Shown one piece after another: positions 8,695 through 18,236 of a stretch of 64,000 nt of DNA (positions are counted from its first letter, which is position 1; each line of letters begins with the position of its first letter). Source of the DNA: Solibacillus merdavium (GTDB taxonomy: Bacteria > Bacillota > Bacilli > Bacillales_A > Planococcaceae); contig NZ_JACSPW010000005.1 in NCBI RefSeq assembly GCF_014836935.1, forward strand, positions 124,001 through 188,000, read 5' to 3'. The notes beneath the pieces are model-generated. The model did not search any database. It saw only the letters and a program-made list of their open reading frames with translations, and was not told the DNA's origin. A program made the translations under genes and the position numbers.

Positions 8695-10866
8695 TTATTT
8701 TTCTTGTGTTGCAGCTGTGTCTACGATGCGACCTTCTGTTGTAAACTTAATTTCTTTCATTGATAACAGTTGTTCTTTTAAGTTTTCCCAATCAGATAAG
8801 CCTAAGTCTGTTACACGGCCGGCTTCGTATGCCTTTTTAAACATATTAAATCCGTCGCCACCTTTAGCTGTAAAGGCATTTGTTGCAACTGTATATGTTT
8901 CGTTATCCGCTACATCTACATACGCTTTTGTTGCTTCGTCATAGTATTTCAATGAAACGACACGAGATCCTACTTCCTTAGAAGAATCGTATTCTAGCTT
9001 AGCACCAGAAATGTGCAGGAAACCACCACTTTCTTTAGGAGCATCTTTTACAGAATGTTCAAATGCCTCTTTTAATTCTGCACCTGTAACGTCCATTAAT
9101 GCTAGCGTATTACCAAATGGCAACACAGTAATTACTTGACCTGTCGTAATATTGCCTGCTGGGATAGCAGCACGAATTCCACCGCCATTTTGCATTGCCA
9201 TTACTACTTTTTTATCAGTAAACTGTTTCGCTTTAGTAAGCATACCGTCTGTAATAATGTTTCCTAAAACTGTTTCGCTGTTACGTACTCCTACTGTAAC
9301 AGTTTCTGAAGTACGTGGACTTACTAACTCTTCCGTTAATGTAACCCCAATTTCAGTTGCAGAAATAGCATCCACTTTTTCTTTAAATGGTGCTAACATT
9401 TTTAAGCCTTCCGCATCATCCGCAAGTTTGCCTACCTCAATTAATTGTCCATCATGCTTAACGATGACACCCTTTTCATCAAAATCAACATTTAATGTAC
9501 CTAGGAAACCTGCATACTCTTTAGCCTGTACGATTAATGTAGCATCCTTTTTCTCGCCAACAGTATTTGTATCAACAATAAATGGTTCTTTTAATTCTGT
9601 ATGTGTGTGACCACCTACGATAATATCAATTCCTGGCACAGATTTTGCTAGAATTTGGTCATTATCATATGCTGCATTGTCATCGAAACCAATATGTGTA
9701 AGCGCGATAATTTTATTTACACCTTTGTCTTCAAACGCTTTTACCGCTTTTGTCGCTTCTTCGATGTAATCTTCGAATACGATACTACCTGGAGATGAAA
9801 TATCCTTTGTTTCAGCAGTTGTTAAGCCGAAAATACCAACTTTTTCGCCATTCACTTCTTTAATCATACCGCTGTATATTTTGCCGTTTTCTGGCTCACT
9901 TGATACTAAATCTGAGAACATACCAGTAAATAATGCATCTTTTGAAAAATCAACATTTGCAGTTAAAACCGGGAATTGTGCCGCTTTAATAAAGTCAACT
10001 AGCGCTTTATGTCCTTCAGGTGAAGAGCCTAAATCAAATTCATGATTCCCTAATGTAATGGCATCAAACTTCAATGCATTAATGAAAGGTAGATCAGCTT
10101 GTCCTTCAAATTCATTGGAGTATAATGTCCCACTAAAAATATCCCCTGCATGTAAAAGCAATGCATCTGGATTTTTAGCACGTTGCTCATTGACTGCTGT
10201 CATTAGTTTAGGGAACTCTTCAACACGTCCATGTGTATCGTTAACATGCATAATTGATAATTTATAATTATTTGTTTCTGGTTCTGGAGTTGGCTCTGGC
10301 TGTGGTTCTGGAGCCGGTGTAGCACCTGCTAACATCGTTGCTAATACGCTTGAAAGTTCTCCACGCGTAAGCTGTTTTGTTGGATTGAACACTACTTTTG
10401 CTTCAGTTAATAATGCTGTAGCATCAACTGGATAAACGGCAGAAACATTTGTTAGAATTTTTGCGAATTGACTATGTGTAATTTTATCTGCTGTACGGAA
10501 TGTACCGTCTTCATAGCCATTTACAAAGCCTGTTGCGACTAATGCTGCGATTTGGCTGTAGTATTGATTCGAAGTTTCGATATCTTTGAAGTTTGGATTT
10601 TTTACGTTTGTAGTATCTAGTTTCAATGCACCTGTAATCATCTTAGCTGCTTGTCCACGCGTAACAGTTGTATCTGGCTTGAATGTACCATCTCCAAACC
10701 CTTTTACGACGCCGGCAGCTGTTAATGCATTAATGCCCTCAGCATATGGATGATTCGCACTTACATCTGTAAAAATTGCCACTTCTGCTAAAATACCTGT
10801 TGCGCCTACAGCTACTGCGGTAAATGCCGCTAAAGCTGTTGCTGAATACATTCTCTTCTTCTTCAT
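8695..10866 (-). CDS. SLH-anchored surface 5'-nucleotidase/cyclic phosphodiesterase
   Basis: A 723-aa secreted enzyme predicted to hydrolyse extracellular nucleotides. In order it has: a signal peptide (about 1-28); two full SLH repeats (VVKGFGDGTFKPDTTVTRGQ near 55; FVNGYEDGTFRTADKITHSQ near 112); a shorter third SLH-like piece (FNPTKQLTRGEL); a Pro/Glu linker (PEPQPEPTPEPE); a metallophosphatase domain (MHVNDTHGR, HAGDIFSG, TLGNHEFD, VGGHTHTE); and a 5'-nucleotidase C-terminal domain (NGGGIRAAIPAGNITTGQV). SLH repeats bind pyruvylated secondary cell-wall polymer, so the enzyme sits in the envelope. A likely role is phosphate or nucleoside scavenging (inference). GGGGG precedes the ATG. Confidence 0.92.
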   Translation of the reverse strand: MKKKRMYSATALAAFTAVAVGATGILAEVAIFTDVSANHPYAEGINALTAAGVVKGFGDGTFKPDTTVTRGQAAKMITGALKLDTTNVKNPNFKDIETSNQYYSQIAALVATGFVNGYEDGTFRTADKITHSQFAKILTNVSAVYPVDATALLTEAKVVFNPTKQLTRGELSSVLATMLAGATPAPEPQPEPTPEPETNNYKLSIMHVNDTHGRVEEFPKLMTAVNEQRAKNPDALLLHAGDIFSGTLYSNEFEGQADLPFINALKFDAITLGNHEFDLGSSPEGHKALVDFIKAAQFPVLTANVDFSKDALFTGMFSDLVSSEPENGKIYSGMIKEVNGEKVGIFGLTTAETKDISSPGSIVFEDYIEEATKAVKAFEDKGVNKIIALTHIGFDDNAAYDNDQILAKSVPGIDIIVGGHTHTELKEPFIVDTNTVGEKKDATLIVQAKEYAGFLGTLNVDFDEKGVIVKHDGQLIEVGKLADDAEGLKMLAPFKEKVDAISATEIGVTLTEELVSPRTSETVTVGVRNSETVLGNIITDGMLTKAKQFTDKKVVMAMQNGGGIRAAIPAGNITTGQVITVLPFGNTLALMDVTGAELKEAFEHSVKDAPKESGGFLHISGAKLEYDSSKEVGSRVVSLKYYDEATKAYVDVADNETYTVATNAFTAKGGDGFNMFKKAYEAGRVTDLGLSDWENLKEQLLSMKEIKFTTEGRIVDTAATQEK

Positions 10867-11023
10867 TAAAAAACCCCCAATAATTTTTTACCTACCTTTT
10901 GATAGTAGCTGAATATTATAAAAATTTCTACATTTTCCGGAAAATTAACGTAGAATTAACAAAATATTGAGTTTTTTTGTAAGAAAAATTTTTAGCTTTC
11001 CATTATTGTCACTCAATTACTCT

Positions 11024-11361
11024 AGCTTAATAGTCAAGGCAACCGAGATATTCGCCACTTAACATCCTTTTTTCGCCACCTTTATTTTTTTCGTCACTTC
11101 AAAGCACTTATTCGCCAGTACAACTCCGGTATTCGACACTTAAAATAATATATTCGCCAATTTTGAGTGTTGGGCGATTTATTCTCCATTCGTTTTGAGA
11201 TATTAGACAGTTCATTCCACTTAATCGCCACTTCGCACAGCTTAATCGTCAATACAACCAAGATATTCGTCACTTAACATCCTTTTTTCGCCACTTTTAT
11301 TTTTATTCGACACTTCAGAGTACTTATTCGACAGTACAGCTCCAGTATTCGGCACTTAAAG
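11024..11361. repeat. Two-unit direct repeat built of TTCGCCACTT-like motifs
   Basis: A unit of about 120 bp occurs at 11024-11144 and again at 11239-11361, offset 215 bp. The copies are very similar (for example CTTAACATCCTTTTTTCGCC in both). Inside each unit, and in the spacer between them, the short motif ATTCGCCACTT recurs with single-base changes (TTCGTCACTT, TTCGACACTT, TTCGGCACTT). The surrounding 10867-11424 has no convincing gene. Confidence 0.8.
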
Positions 11362-11424
11362 ACTGTTAGTATAATTTTATATATACACTCCCAAAAGCTG
11401 GTCGATCGAGACTTTTCTTCATAA

Positions 11425-11465
11425 AAAAAGTAGCACAAACCAGGTTAATGGTTTGTGCTACTTTT
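11425..11465 (-). terminator. Terminator of acnA
   Basis: A long stem (AAGTAGCACAAACCA with its complement) around a 6-base loop, with an A-run on the left that reads as T's on the minus strand. It lies 27 bases past the acnA stop. Confidence 0.9.
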
Positions 11466-11492
11466 GTTAATCTGTTTATTTATTGAACAGTA

Positions 11493-14189
11493 TTATTGTT
11501 GTGCAGCTTTAGCACGTAATACCATTTGTAGGATACCACCGTGACGGTAGTAGTCTACTTCTACTTCTGAGTCGAAACGAGCTAACGCTTTGAACTCAGT
11601 TACTTTACCTTCTGGAGAAGTTGCAGTAACAGTTAGGATATCGCGTGGTTTAACATCATCAGTTAAGTTAACGTCGATGATTTCGTCACCTTTTAATCCT
11701 AATGAATCAGCAGAATCGCCATCCATAAATTGTAGTGGTAATACGCCCATCATTACTAGGTTAGAACGGTGAATACGCTCATAAGATTGTGCGATTACAG
11801 TTTTAACGCCTAATAAGAATGTACCTTTAGCAGCCCAGTCACGAGATGAACCCATACCGTAGTCGTTACCAGCTAATACTACTAAGCCAGTACCTTGCTC
11901 TTGGTACTTCATGCAAGCATCGTAAATGTACTCAACTTCGCCTGTTGGCCAGTAAGTAGTGAAACCACCTTCTGTACCTGGAGCGATTTGGTTACGGATA
12001 CGGATGTTCGCGAATGTACCGCGCATCATAACTTCGTGGTTACCACGACGAGATCCGTAAGAGTTGAAGTCACGGATTGCAACACCGTTTTCGATTAAAT
12101 ACTTACCAGCTGGTGTATCTTTACCAATCGCACCTGCAGGAGAGATATGGTCAGTAGTGATAGAGTCACCGAACTTAGCCATTACACGCATTCCAGCTAA
12201 TGTTTGGATAGCATCTGGCTCTTTAGAAAGACCAGTGAAGAATGGTGGGTTTTGGATGTAAGTTGATTTTTCATCGAAAGTATATAAGTTTTCAGTTGAA
12301 GTTTCGATTGCATTCCAAGCTTCGTTAGCAGTGAATACTGTTTCGTATTCTTTTTGGAATAATTCACGAGTAACAACTCTATTTAATACTTCATTAACTT
12401 CTTCAGTTGATGGCCAGATGTCAGCGAAGAATACATCTTTACCGTCTGGAGTTTGTGCGATAGCGTCTTTTTGTAAGTCGATATCTACAGTACCAGCTAA
12501 AGCGTAAGCAACAACTAATGGTGGTGAAGCTAAGAAGTTAGCTTTTACTAATGGGTGTACACGGCCTTCAAAGTTACGGTTACCTGATAATACAGAAGTT
12601 ACGAATAAATCGTTTGATTTGATTGCTTCTTCTAATTCTGGTAATAAAGGACCTGAGTTACCGATACATGTTGTACAACCGTAACCTACAGTGTTGAAAC
12701 CGATTTGGTCGAAGTAGTCTTGTAAACCTGACTCTTCTAGGTAACCAGTTACTACTTTAGAACCTGGTGCTAAAGAAGTTTTAACCCACTTAGCAGGTTT
12801 GATTCCTAACTCAACCGCTTTTTTAGCAACTAAACCAGCAGCTAATAATACGTATGGGTTAGAAGTGTTTGTACAAGAAGTGATGGCAGCGATTGCTACA
12901 GCACCTGCTGGAATTTCTAAATCACCTTCTGCAAATTTAGCAGTTGATGTTTTAGAGAATTCTTCTTCTGTTAAACCGAAACCTTGAGTACCTTGTGGAG
13001 CTACTACTGATTCACGGTAAACACGTTTCATTTCAGTTAAAGGAATTAAATCTTGTGGACGTTTAGGACCAGAAAGGTTTGCTTCGATGTCCCCAAGGTT
13101 AATTTCTATTACGTCTGTGTATACTGGCTCAATGTCAGCATCAAAGAACATGTCGTTAGCTTTTAAGTAAGCTTCAACAACAGCAATATGCTCTTCGTCA
13201 CGGCCAGTTAAACGCATGTATTTTAATGATTCTTCGTCAACTGCGAAGAAACCACAAGTAGCACCATATTCTGGAGCCATGTTAGAGATTGTTGCACGGT
13301 CAGCAAGTGGTAAAGCAGGTACGCCAGGTCCGAAGAACTCAACGAATTTGTTTACTACGCCACGAGCACGTAATACTTGTGTTACTTTTAATGCTAAGTC
13401 AGTAGCAGTTGTACCGTTTGGTAATTCGCCAACTAATTTAACACCGATAACATCAGGAATTGGGAAGTAAGATGGTTGACCTAACATACCAGCTTCAGCT
13501 TCGATACCACCAACACCCCAACCTAGAACACCGATACCGTTGATCATAGTTGTGTGAGAGTCAGTACCTACTACTGAGTCAGGGAATGCTACTAAACCTT
13601 CTTCTGTTTCGTTAACGTGTACGATTGGAGCTAAATACTCTAAGTTAACTTGGTGTACGATACCTGTTGCAGGTGGTACAGCACGGAAGTTATCATAAGC
13701 AGTTTGAGCCCATTTTAAGAAGTTATAACGTTCAGCGTTACGTTCGAACTCTAAATCCATGTTCGCTTGTAAAGCTGCAGCGTTACCGTATTTGTCTACT
13801 TGTACTGAGTGGTCAATTACAAGGTCAACTGGGATAGCTGGGTTGATTTTAGCTGGGTCTCCACCCATTTCTTTCATTGCAGAACGTAATGAAGCTAAGT
13901 CAACTACTACTGGTACACCAGTGAAATCTTGTAATACAACGCGTGAAGGCTTGAATGGTACTTCAGCTTCTTTGTTGTGAGAACCGAATTTTGCTAATTC
14001 GTTTACATGCTCTTCTTTAATTACATAGTTGTCATATTGACGTAATACTGATTCTAATAATACTTTAATTGAGTAAGGTAGGCGTGAAATTTTTGCGATA
14101 CCAGCTTCTTCAAGAGCAGCTAAACGGTAGTAGTTGTAAGTCTTACCGTTCACTTCAAATGAAGCACGACTGTTGTGTAAGTTTGCCAT
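11493..14189 (-). CDS. acnA: Aconitate hydratase
   Basis: The TCA-cycle enzyme that interconverts citrate and isocitrate through a [4Fe-4S] cluster. At 898 aa it belongs to the long AcnA/IRP1 type. Cluster-binding cysteines lie in [11 protein letters not shown] (near 435) and [14 protein letters not shown] (near 500). The swivelling C-terminal domain carries [15 protein letters not shown] and [16 protein letters not shown]. The RBS AGGGGGA lies 10 bases before the ATG. It is a single-gene unit. Enzymes of this type in Bacillus also bind mRNA when iron-starved; that is family knowledge, not seen here. Confidence 0.97.
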   Translation of the reverse strand: MANLHNSRASFEVNGKTYNYYRLAALEEAGIAKISRLPYSIKVLLESVLRQYDNYVIKEEHVNELAKFGSHNKEAEVPFKPSRVVLQDFTGVPVVVDLASLRSAMKEMGGDPAKINPAIPVDLVIDHSVQVDKYGNAAALQANMDLEFERNAERYNFLKWAQTAYDNFRAVPPATGIVHQVNLEYLAPIVHVNETEEGLVAFPDSVVGTDSHTTMINGIGVLGWGVGGIEAEAGMLGQPSYFPIPDVIGVKLVGELPNGTTATDLALKVTQVLRARGVVNKFVEFFGPGVPALPLADRATISNMAPEYGATCGFFAVDEESLKYMRLTGRDEEHIAVVEAYLKANDMFFDADIEPVYTDVIEINLGDIEANLSGPKRPQDLIPLTEMKRVYRESVVAPQGTQGFGLTEEEFSKTSTAKFAEGDLEIPAGAVAIAAITSCTNTSNPYVLLAAGLVAKKAVELGIKPAKWVKTSLAPGSKVVTGYLEESGLQDYFDQIGFNTVGYGCTTCIGNSGPLLPELEEAIKSNDLFVTSVLSGNRNFEGRVHPLVKANFLASPPLVVAYALAGTVDIDLQKDAIAQTPDGKDVFFADIWPSTEEVNEVLNRVVTRELFQKEYETVFTANEAWNAIETSTENLYTFDEKSTYIQNPPFFTGLSKEPDAIQTLAGMRVMAKFGDSITTDHISPAGAIGKDTPAGKYLIENGVAIRDFNSYGSRRGNHEVMMRGTFANIRIRNQIAPGTEGGFTTYWPTGEVEYIYDACMKYQEQGTGLVVLAGNDYGMGSSRDWAAKGTFLLGVKTVIAQSYERIHRSNLVMMGVLPLQFMDGDSADSLGLKGDEIIDVNLTDDVKPRDILTVTATSPEGKVTEFKALARFDSEVEVDYYRHGGILQMVLRAKAAQQ

Positions 14190-14501
14190 TTTTTGTGTTC
14201 CCCCTAGTTTTTATAATCGAAAAGGTTATAAAGCTCTTTTCTCCACACTCAATAATAGCGCATTTTTATACATAAGTAAATTGCATTATTATTATCTTTT
14301 ACAATAAGTTTTAATTATGACCTATCGGAAATACATATTTATTCTACAATATTATTTAGAAATCCTATGTCGTTAGAAAGTTAGCCTCACACTATACTTA
14401 CCAACAATTTCCTTACCAAAATTAAATCCTATTTATATGGAAGGTTTTGATTGCTTCATAACACTTTTTTCACAAAATTCATTATAGCAGTAAAACAAAA
14501 G
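14190..14501. other. Intergenic region upstream of acnA
   Basis: A 312-bp AT-rich stretch without a gene. It must carry the acnA promoter. I could not identify a clear CcpC or CodY site. Confidence 0.4.
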
Positions 14502-15338
14502 TTAACCTAACTTTATCCACCGCTGTATGAATATTGATACGATACTCCGTAACTTTTCATGTCGATTTGCAAATTTCAAATAGAAGTAAAGTGTTTTGCT
14601 TAAATTTAATTGATTAGTTCTTGCTTTATACCAAAGTGCACTGTACCCCTGCGAGTAAGCAGCTGCTTCCAGCTGGTCAAAAAGCTGTTCAAACCATTCA
14701 ATGAATAAGTCTTCCTCAATACCCTTTACTATCATGGCGTTAATGACATTGCAAAAACGTTCGTCTTCATCATCAATGAATACATAGTCTTTCCATAGAT
14801 TTGCACGGATCGCCTGCAATATTTGGAAAGTGAAGCGAATTGAATACTCGGGGTGTTCGATAATTGCACATAAGAGCTCACAAGCATTTGCAACACTATG
14901 CGCCCAACCGGACTGTAAATTAACATAGCTGCGTAGATCCTGTTCCTTCAATAATAAATCAATCGCATTTTGTGTAATCTGTTCCAATTGTTCCTTATTT
15001 AAATAAGAAAGTTGTCGATCAGCATTTACAATTGCCGCTAAATACAGGGCAGAATATGACCGTTGAAAAACCGCGCCTGTTCCACTTTCACCAATATTGG
15101 CAAGTAGTCCTTTATCCGCAAAAAGATGATCGACAAATTGATTAATCATCTTTTCGCTTAGCGCATTTTCCGTTAAAAGTTGGATAAACAAACGATAATT
15201 TAACTTGTCTCGAATGGCAGCATCTTCTTTGCCAACTCCGTCCAGTAAATTTTCCACAATGGTAGGATTCAACTGAATATAATGTTTTCGTTCATCTACC
15301 GACATTTCAAATAATTCATCATAATCTTCCACTAACAA
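14502..15338 (-). CDS. DUF2785 family protein
   Basis: A 278-aa soluble, largely alpha-helical protein that I assign to DUF2785 from the central GWAHSVANACELL stretch and the overall helical pattern. Function unknown. The start is TTG at 15338, supported by AGGGGGCG six bases upstream; a GTG two codons later is the alternative. It lies downstream of the RavA/ViaA-like pair on the same strand, but a 120-bp gap makes operon membership uncertain. Confidence 0.7.
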   Translation of the reverse strand: MLVEDYDELFEMSVDERKHYIQLNPTIVENLLDGVGKEDAAIRDKLNYRLFIQLLTENALSEKMINQFVDHLFADKGLLANIGESGTGAVFQRSYSALYLAAIVNADRQLSYLNKEQLEQITQNAIDLLLKEQDLRSYVNLQSGWAHSVANACELLCAIIEHPEYSIRFTFQILQAIRANLWKDYVFIDDEDERFCNVINAMIVKGIEEDLFIEWFEQLFDQLEAAAYSQGYSALWYKARTNQLNLSKTLYFYLKFANRHEKLRSIVSIFIQRWIKLG

Positions 15339-15460
15339 AAAAACGCCCCCTAAATCATATACCCATTATTATCTATACCATTGTAAGAGACGGTAAGCTT
15401 TTTTACTAGGAGAACATACGCAAATTTGGAAAGGGATGATTTTATAACACCAATTCGCAC

Positions 15461-16816
15461 CTATAGAACGAACGCATCACCAGCTTCAAATAGTTCATTT
15501 ACTTCAATGACACGATCTGAAAATTTTTGGACGACATTTAAATCAATTGCATTATATAAATTTGTTAAAACAACAGCTGTACATTCGAATTGTTTTTTCT
15601 TTTTTAATTGATTAAATTCTTCGACAAATCTTGTTGGCAGAAAACTCGAACCATCCGTAACAAACAATAGATCCGCTTTATTGAACTCACTTTTCAATAA
15701 AATATTTAACGATTCACGAAGTGGTAACTCGTAATTCGTACCGCCACCTAGGAAGCTATTGCTGAATTGGATTAAATCGTCGGTAGTCGCTTGACCTTTT
15801 CTAAAAAATACGACTTCTCCTAAATTGGTTGCAAATGGAACAATGGCAAAGTCTCTTTTTTGCTTTTTGGCGATTGTTAATAGTGCAATACAAAATGCTT
15901 TGCTTTGCTCTTTTATCGATGTCATGGAACTGCTTTCATCAATACAGACAATAATGGGTCCCTTCCCTTTACGTGCTTTCCCTTTCGTACCAAATACGAA
16001 GGTCTGCTGTTCACTTAGTCGTTTTAAAAAATCCAGCTTACTTGGCCTCATCATATAATTGGCTAATTCGAGCGGTAGTATTCGCGACACTTCATGTCCA
16101 ATTGAAATATTTCGAAATTCCATATTTTGCTGATTTTTCATCTTTTGTTTTTTCATGGCGATTTTTTTAAAACGACCAACTAAGTCGGCAATTCGTTGCA
16201 GTTCCTTTCGCTGACCAATAAGTGATGCTAGCTTAAATTGTTCCGACAAAGGTATATTTTCGATTTTTTTGCCGTCCATTGTACCGACTGTTCGAACCGC
16301 TTTTTTTGTATTGCGGATTTTCTTTTTATTTTCCTGAAGCATCATACTAATCGAAGTTTTTCCAAGCTGTTGAATATGCGCTTTCATTTGTGCAGTATTG
16401 ACGGTAATATCCTGGCCGCTCTGTTGGGAATTTTTTGCATACGTTTTATTATTTAAAAGCTCTAAATTTTGAAGTAGCTGTTCCGCAATACTGATTGATG
16501 TAAGGACGCTTAATAAATCGTCTCCTTGTGTCAAAGTGTGCCATTTTGCATATTCGTCATTTTTCAGTAAATGTTGGATAAATTCATATTGTGTATCACC
16601 GACACGATTTATATTCCCTTTTAAGATAGGCTCTTTATGATAAAAGGCATACCAGCAATCCCCAATTAAATTCGTAAAGCCAGCTATCTTCTTTTCTCCT
16701 GCTATACAGCAGTCATTTAACCTTGCAGCCATTTTTAAAAGCTCATTAAACCGTACTTTATAGCTCCCACCTATTTCGAAAACCGAACGATTATACAAAA
16801 CAAGTACGTTACTCAA
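15461..16816 (-). CDS. VWA-domain protein, ViaA-like partner of a MoxR ATPase
   Basis: A 451-aa protein with a helical, basic N-terminal half (including a KKKIRNTKKAVRT stretch) and a C-terminal von Willebrand A domain from about residue 290. The MIDAS motif DESSS, a conserved Thr in GGGTNYELPL and the late Asp in LFVTDGSSF are all present, so metal binding should be intact. This is the ViaA/CoxE arrangement: VWA proteins that work with MoxR-family AAA+ ATPases encoded upstream. The start is TTG at 16816, with AAGGTGG 10 bases upstream. It is 27 bp downstream of the ATPase gene, clearly one operon. Confidence 0.85.
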   Translation of the reverse strand: MSNVLVLYNRSVFEIGGSYKVRFNELLKMAARLNDCCIAGEKKIAGFTNLIGDCWYAFYHKEPILKGNINRVGDTQYEFIQHLLKNDEYAKWHTLTQGDDLLSVLTSISIAEQLLQNLELLNNKTYAKNSQQSGQDITVNTAQMKAHIQQLGKTSISMMLQENKKKIRNTKKAVRTVGTMDGKKIENIPLSEQFKLASLIGQRKELQRIADLVGRFKKIAMKKQKMKNQQNMEFRNISIGHEVSRILPLELANYMMRPSKLDFLKRLSEQQTFVFGTKGKARKGKGPIIVCIDESSSMTSIKEQSKAFCIALLTIAKKQKRDFAIVPFATNLGEVVFFRKGQATTDDLIQFSNSFLGGGTNYELPLRESLNILLKSEFNKADLLFVTDGSSFLPTRFVEEFNQLKKKKQFECTAVVLTNLYNAIDLNVVQKFSDRVIEVNELFEAGDAFVL

Positions 16817-16843
16817 ACACCGTTCACCACCTTAAAGCTTTGA

Positions 16844-17962
16844 TTAAAAGCCGATAACATCCGACGTAATTCGGAGTAATTGTTTATGCATTTCCGTTTT
16901 TAAACTTTGTAATTCCGGACGGTTAGGCATTTGGCGATTCATATTTTGAACTTCCATAAATAATGTTTTCCCCTGTAATAATAATTGGCTAAGTTCTGTT
17001 TTTGCTAATGGTGTCCTATGAAGTAATGTAGTCTGTGCAGTCATCATAATCATTTCGAATTCAGTTGTCGTACGGTGAATAAATGCATCGACTGTATCGA
17101 AAGCAACTTCATGAATAATTTCTTTAGCAGTGTTTTTTTGATCAATTGTTTCCCATAAAACATTCGCCATAATCGCTAAATCTTCTCTAACAACTTCGGT
17201 TCTTTCAGCTAAGTAAGCTTTAGCCTTTAAAATGGAAAGAGACTGTTTAAACCGGCGATCAGAAGGTCTAATCCCCTCATCCTGCAATGCTTTACGAATT
17301 TTAGCAATTATTTTTAAGATTCCATCCGAAACAACAATTTGGGCTGCTCTTTCCTGATGTTCATACAGCTCTTCCAGCGACATTTTTGAAACGGTCTTAT
17401 CAGTTTGATCCTTTAGCATGGAGATGAATGAATCCTCATCACGAATATAATCCACCTCATAGCGAAGTAAGAAGCGGTCAAATAACGCTTCCAGTCCTTC
17501 CCCTTCTTCTATATATTCATTGGAGGAGCCTACCATCGTTAAAAGAGGAGAAGGAACGGGCACCCCGTTGTTATAATATACCCGCTCATTAATCAGTGTT
17601 AGCAATGAATTTAATATAGCTGAATTCGCTTTGAAAATTTCATCGATAAAAGCAAAATGCGCTTCCGGAAGCATATTTGTTACATTCCGCCTATAAATTC
17701 CCTGTTCCAAATCTTTCAATGACAGCACACCAAATAACTCTTCGGGTGTACTGAAAGGTGTGAGCAAATGCTGAAAGTAGCGACTTTCATCGACAATGGA
17801 GCCAAGCATGGACGATAAGACACTCTTACCTGTACCCGCTGGACCTATAAATAACACATGTTGTTTAGATAATAACGCAATTAATAACGCTTCGATTTCT
17901 TCCTCTCTATCATAAAAACACTCATTTAATTGTTGTTGTATTATTTGTAATCTTTTTACCAT
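16844..17962 (-). CDS. MoxR-family AAA+ ATPase (RavA-like)
   Basis: A 372-aa ATPase with Walker A GPAGTGKS (near residue 40), Walker B FAFIDEIF (near 107), sensor GSSNEY and a conserved Arg region ALFDRFLLRYEV. The sequence LTPFSTPEELFGVLSL is typical of the RavA subgroup. Such ATPases act as chaperones that remodel or insert cofactors into target complexes together with a VWA partner; the target here is unknown. The RBS AAGGGAG lies five bases before the ATG. The upstream gene, in divergent orientation, encodes a beta-helix protein, a possible client or partner (inference). Confidence 0.88.
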   Translation of the reverse strand: MVKRLQIIQQQLNECFYDREEEIEALLIALLSKQHVLFIGPAGTGKSVLSSMLGSIVDESRYFQHLLTPFSTPEELFGVLSLKDLEQGIYRRNVTNMLPEAHFAFIDEIFKANSAILNSLLTLINERVYYNNGVPVPSPLLTMVGSSNEYIEEGEGLEALFDRFLLRYEVDYIRDEDSFISMLKDQTDKTVSKMSLEELYEHQERAAQIVVSDGILKIIAKIRKALQDEGIRPSDRRFKQSLSILKAKAYLAERTEVVREDLAIMANVLWETIDQKNTAKEIIHEVAFDTVDAFIHRTTTEFEMIMMTAQTTLLHRTPLAKTELSQLLLQGKTLFMEVQNMNRQMPNRPELQSLKTEMHKQLLRITSDVIGF

Positions 17963-18236
17963 ATTACACTCCCTTTTCTTCTACTAAGAAATCTGCAATG
18001 TATGGATTTTATGTATTACTCTACATAATAAATTTCACTTCCTAACTGATTTTTAAACCTATTTTCTTGAATTTGACATGTCTTTCATTTAATTGGAGGA
18101 ATAATTCAGTTCGTTTCATACTACTTTAAATAGTAGCAACTGAAACAATTTTTTAATGTAAATTTAAAACTAAATGATTATTTTCGTTATTTTACGTGAA
18201 CATATTACATATAGCATGTTTTGCAGGAGGAATCGT
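17963..18236. other. Divergent intergenic region between ravA-like and beta-helix genes
   Basis: A 274-bp AT-rich spacer that must hold both outward promoters. No operator or RNA element was recognised. Confidence 0.4.

Noticed and set aside
11024-11361. Possible CRISPR array
   Set aside because: The repeated unit is long and occurs only twice; inner motifs are about 10 bases with irregular spacing, and no cas genes are near.
14190-14501. CcpC operator of acnA
   Set aside because: ATAA and TTAT half-sites are present but with a 10-base rather than 7-base spacing in an AT-rich background, so not convincing.
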